A stretch of 26,483 nucleotides of DNA, taken from assembly GCA_046541515.1 (NCBI GenBank), contig JBKHDD010000056.1, positions 1-26,483 of the forward strand, written 5' to 3'. The notes below the pieces were generated by a model. That model had not been told where the DNA came from, did not search any database, and saw only the letters and a list, made by a program, of their open reading frames with translations. This document shows, in pieces, positions 24,438 through 26,483 of the stretch. Every line of letters begins with the position of its first letter. Position 1 is the stretch's first letter. The stretch comes from CAYFVR01 sp046541515. Lineage in GTDB: Bacteria > Desulfobacterota > Desulfobacteria > Desulfobacterales > Desulfococcaceae. The position numbers and the translations under genes were made by a program.

Positions 24438-25148
24438 TTAGCCGGTCAGCTCGAACGGATTGAATCGGGTGTCCACGTCGTACACGTCCACCCCTTCCCG
24501 CCGCTTGAGATAGCCCACCACCGCGTAGGTGAGCGGGGTCGCCGCCGCCTCGTAGCCCGATTTCACCAGCCACTGCACCAGCACCGCCGTCCCCAGCGTT
24601 CCCGCCGGCAACACCCCGCCAAAGGCCGCCGCCATGAAAATCAACGTGTCCAGCCCCTGGCCCACCAGGGTGGAGCCCACCGTCCGCGTCCAGAGCCAAC
24701 GGCCGCCGGTCATGATTTTCATCCGGGCGAGCACGTAGGCGTTGGCGAATTCCCCGGCCAGATAGGCGAGGAGGGAAGCCGCAAGAATCCGGGGGGCCAG
24801 CCCCAGAATGCGGTCCCAGGCGGCCTGTCCGTCCCAGAACCCCGCCGCCGGGAGAATCCCCGCCAGCCAGATGGCCCCCACCGCCACCAGATTGCAGGCG
24901 AAGCCCAGCCAGATGACGGCCCGGGCGCGACGGTATCCGTAGACCTCGGTCAGCACGTCGCCGACGATGTAGCTGACGGGAAAGATCACCACCCCGGCCG
25001 GCACGGCCCACTGACCGACGGAAATCAGCTTGGCGGCGATGATGTTTGCGGTGATGAGGCAGGTGACGAACAACGCGGCGACGGCCACGAACGCAGCGGA
25101 GAAATTGGCATCGGCGAGACGGCCCGCCGAAGTCGAGGCGCGATCCAT
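24438..25148 (-). CDS. yhhQ: Queuosine precursor transporter, YhhQ/VUT family
   Basis: 236-residue inner-membrane protein with about six hydrophobic helices. Family features are LITANIIAAKLI in the first helix, VSYIVGDVLTEVYGYRRARAVIWLGF, LAYLAGEFANAYVLARMKIMTGGRWLWTRTVGSTLVGQGLDTLIF, and the basic C-terminal segment. The family imports queuosine precursors for tRNA modification. The frame is open to 25325, but the ATG at 25148 (MDRASTSAGR) gives the normal length with AAGGA 10 bases upstream. I see no preQ1 riboswitch in the leader. It stands alone on the minus strand, convergent with the exported-protein gene. Confidence 0.93.
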   Translation of the reverse strand: MDRASTSAGRLADANFSAAFVAVAALFVTCLITANIIAAKLISVGQWAVPAGVVIFPVSYIVGDVLTEVYGYRRARAVIWLGFACNLVAVGAIWLAGILPAAGFWDGQAAWDRILGLAPRILAASLLAYLAGEFANAYVLARMKIMTGGRWLWTRTVGSTLVGQGLDTLIFMAAAFGGVLPAGTLGTAVLVQWLVKSGYEAAATPLTYAVVGYLKRREGVDVYDVDTRFNPFELTG

Positions 25149-25212
25149 GGAAATGGGTTCCTTCCGATAGAAAAAGGATTGTTCGAAAAACGCGAATGAA
25201 CGGCCGGACGTC

Positions 25213-25241
25213 TGGATAGGCGTTTTTGAGGGAAGAATCAA
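25213..25241 (-). promoter_or_regulatory. Weak candidate promoter of the queuosine transporter gene
   Basis: On the minus strand TTGATT (25236-25241) and TATCCA (25213-25218) are 17 bases apart, about 65 bases before the start codon. The -10 match is poor, so this is only a suggestion. The rest of the roughly 190-base gap (25149-25339) shows nothing else. Confidence 0.25.
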
Positions 25242-25339
25242 GGGGGATGTTGGGGGAATGCCAGAGTAGACTTTACCAGAATTTGCGGCGGGTGGTTTCA
25301 ATCTCGATGCTTGGCTTCGGATCAAGCGCCTCGCGGGGG

Positions 25340-25576
25340 CTATGCAACGCTCATCAACGTCTTCTTCAATTCCTCGGGGATTTCAATCCGGAAAAAGCGG
25401 TCCTGGGCATAGGCGTAATCTTCTCCGCTTTCATCCACCACTCGCCAGAACCCATGGGCCTCCGCTTTCTCGTCACGAATAAGGCGATACAGCTTTCCAA
25501 TTTCCAAGGATGCGGCATACTCGTCATTGTTGACGCAGACGGCGAATTGGACATCCTGTGTTTCATTTGAGTTCAT
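25340..25576 (-). CDS. Small conserved protein, paired gene 2 (unknown function)
   Basis: 78 residues (MNSNETQDVQFAVCVNNDE at the start), with a compact alpha/beta pattern: FAVCVNNDEY, LYRLIRDEKAEAHGFWRVVDESGEDY and FRIEIPEE. From memory this resembles a small widespread bacterial family with no assigned role that is often encoded next to the family of its upstream neighbour; that recollection is not verified here. The start overlaps the stop of that neighbour (ATGA at 25573-25576), so the two are translationally coupled. No signal peptide or catalytic motif is visible. Confidence 0.8.
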   Translation of the reverse strand: MNSNETQDVQFAVCVNNDEYAASLEIGKLYRLIRDEKAEAHGFWRVVDESGEDYAYAQDRFFRIEIPEELKKTLMSVA

Positions 25577-25815
25577 GGGGAATCCTTGGGTGGAAATTTA
25601 AATTTGATCTCTTTTTTGCCGATTCCGTGGGCTTCATACCAATGCACCTCGGCAACTTGAACCGATCCATCCGGAAAACGAACAGCAGCGAAACCTTTCA
25701 GTTTTCGCCAATTCTCTCCACCATACTGTTTTTTCAGCCGAGATAGAACACGAATATTCCTCCCGGTGGCTATGGGCTCGATCTCCCGGATTGCGCCAAT
25801 GATCTCAAAGTCCAC
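25573..25815 (-). CDS. Small conserved protein, paired gene 1 (unknown function)
   Basis: 80 residues starting at GTG 25815 (MDFEIIGAIREIEPIATGR). The most distinctive part is WRKLKGFAAVRFPDGSVQVAE followed by HWYEAHGIGKKEIKFK. The protein is basic overall. It resembles a small widespread family with no assigned function that is usually paired with the downstream gene; the arrangement recalls toxin-antitoxin or similar two-gene modules, but no toxin fold is identifiable. No good ribosome-binding site is visible upstream of the GTG. The base composition here is clearly more AT-rich than in the rest of the window, which suggests recent acquisition. Confidence 0.8.
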   Translation of the reverse strand: MDFEIIGAIREIEPIATGRNIRVLSRLKKQYGGENWRKLKGFAAVRFPDGSVQVAEVHWYEAHGIGKKEIKFKFPPKDSP

Positions 25816-25887
25816 GTAGCAATTAACCCGACTTGAAATTCAGATAGTCCAACAAAACAATAGAGTCATAAAAAACAGAAAATTGCG

Positions 25888-26088
25888 TTAATCTAACGAC
25901 AAAGGAGCATAATTCAAAACCGCGTCGATATCTTCGGGCTCCAAATACGGATACGCCTCAAGAATGCGATCCCGAAATTTCCCGCCGGCGAGCAATCCCA
26001 AAATGGTTGCCACCGTGACTCTCATTCCCCGGATACAGGGTTTTCCACCCATGACGTTGGGATTGCGGGTGATTCTTTCCATATCCAT
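25888..26088 (-). CDS. DUF433 family antitoxin-like protein
   Basis: 66 residues with the DUF433 signature: ITRNPNVMGGKPCIRGMRVTVATILGLLAGG, then ILEAYPYLEPEDIDAVLNYA, a small DNA-binding winged-helix type fold. Family members usually precede a DUF5615 PIN-like toxin gene. Here the 72 bases downstream (25816-25887) are AT-rich and non-coding, and the next gene is an unrelated small pair, so the usual partner is missing. The ATG at 26088 has GAGGA 8 bases upstream. It is likely a solitary antitoxin left after loss of the toxin, or a stand-alone regulator. Confidence 0.88.
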   Translation of the reverse strand: MDMERITRNPNVMGGKPCIRGMRVTVATILGLLAGGKFRDRILEAYPYLEPEDIDAVLNYAPLSLD

Positions 26089-26134
26089 GGGGTTTTCCTC
26101 AAGAAGAAAACTTGGAAATCCGTAATACCATCCC

Positions 26135-26395
26135 TCAACCTTCCGGCTTCGTCTCCCGCTCCAGCCATGCCAAATAAGCTAACGCTTCGGTGGCGTTTTG
26201 GCCACACATTTCCGGGGAAGCCTGGAGGCGGTCGCAGACCTTGGGCCGGTCGGGGTGGCCGAACAGGCCGCAAAGGCGGTCGGGGGCGAGGTGGATGCAG
26301 CGGACGCCGGCGGGTTTCCCGCCGTTCATTCCGGGGATGGGTTCGGAAATGGAAGGGGCCACGCAACAGGCCCCGCAGCCGACTCGGCAGTGCAT
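26135..26395 (-). CDS. YkgJ-type cysteine-cluster protein
   Basis: 86 residues from the ATG at 26395 (MHCRVGCGACC); the frame stays open to an ATG at 26461, but that start has no ribosome-binding site and the family normally begins at MHCR. Cysteines 3, 7, 10 and 11, then 33, 42, 54 and 64, form the zinc- or iron-binding cluster of the YkgJ (CxxCxxCC) family, with the PSISEPIPGM, PAGVRCIHL and GHPDRPKVCDRLQ blocks of one well-defined subgroup. The biochemical role of this subgroup is not known. It is transcribed toward the DUF433 gene with a 46-base gap, and the region upstream runs out of the window. Confidence 0.9.
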   Translation of the reverse strand: MHCRVGCGACCVAPSISEPIPGMNGGKPAGVRCIHLAPDRLCGLFGHPDRPKVCDRLQASPEMCGQNATEALAYLAWLERETKPEG

Positions 26396-26483
26396 GGAAT
26401 CGTTTTCCGGATTTTGGAGCCAACCTGCCAATTGTCCCTTGGCGGAACGGGGGCGAGCCATGTGGAAGACGGGGTTACAGGGA

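Noticed and set aside
25149..25300. preQ1 riboswitch before the queuosine transporter gene
   Set aside because: I found no preQ1-I or preQ1-II core sequence or the expected pseudoknot partners.

Overview
The window is GC-rich DNA of bacterial chromosome character, with a strong G/C preference at third codon positions. Gene content fits a Desulfobacterota (former Deltaproteobacteria) genome: a grpE-dnaK pair, a variant HD-GYP/HEAT pair, FtnA-type ferritin, a pabA plus pabB-pabC fusion operon, and a hybrid kinase with the 'GGIA.DFNNIL' style of H-box common in that phylum. The lineage is an inference from gene style; no rRNA or phylogenetic marker is present. No tRNA, rRNA, CRISPR array or intact insertion sequence was seen.

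Layout. (1) 1-2910, minus strand: grpE then dnaK behind a TTGACA-type promoter, with no CIRCE element seen. (2) 3089-6195, minus strand: a HEAT-repeat protein gene overlapping (ATGA) a variant HD-GYP gene. (3) 6432-14924, plus strand: a tightly packed five-gene cluster. It holds a small acidic protein, a RecQ-like protein that keeps the DEAH box and cysteine clusters but has lost the Walker A region, a 623-residue coiled-coil protein, a GDPD-family phosphodiesterase, and a roughly 976-residue protein with a hydrophobic C-terminal part that I do not recognise. This is the best candidate for an undescribed system in the window. (4) 14976-15627, plus strand: ferritin with its own promoter. (5) 15671-18038, minus strand: a hybrid histidine kinase/receiver gene broken by three single-base frameshifts, which also carries Arg in place of the phosphoacceptor His. 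(6) 18254-21220, plus strand: the p-aminobenzoate operon (pabA, then a pabB-pabC fusion) with a perfect intrinsic terminator in its leader, a likely attenuator. (7) 21298-24356, plus strand: an ankyrin/SH3b lipoprotein overlapping (TTGA) an exported protein resembling a beta-propeller. (8) 24354-24410: a REP-like palindromic element between convergent genes. (9) 24438-26395, minus strand: a YhhQ-type queuosine-precursor transporter, an AT-richer patch with two overlapping small conserved genes and a lone DUF433 antitoxin-like gene, and a YkgJ-type cysteine-cluster protein.

How the genes work together. GrpE is the nucleotide-exchange factor for DnaK. PabA supplies ammonia to PabB, which aminates chorismate, and the fused PabC domain releases p-aminobenzoate for folate. 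The HEAT and HD-GYP proteins are probably translationally coupled and may act together. The five-gene cluster has overlaps of 4 and 23 bases and gaps of 41 and a few bases, so it is probably one transcript; its joint function is unknown.
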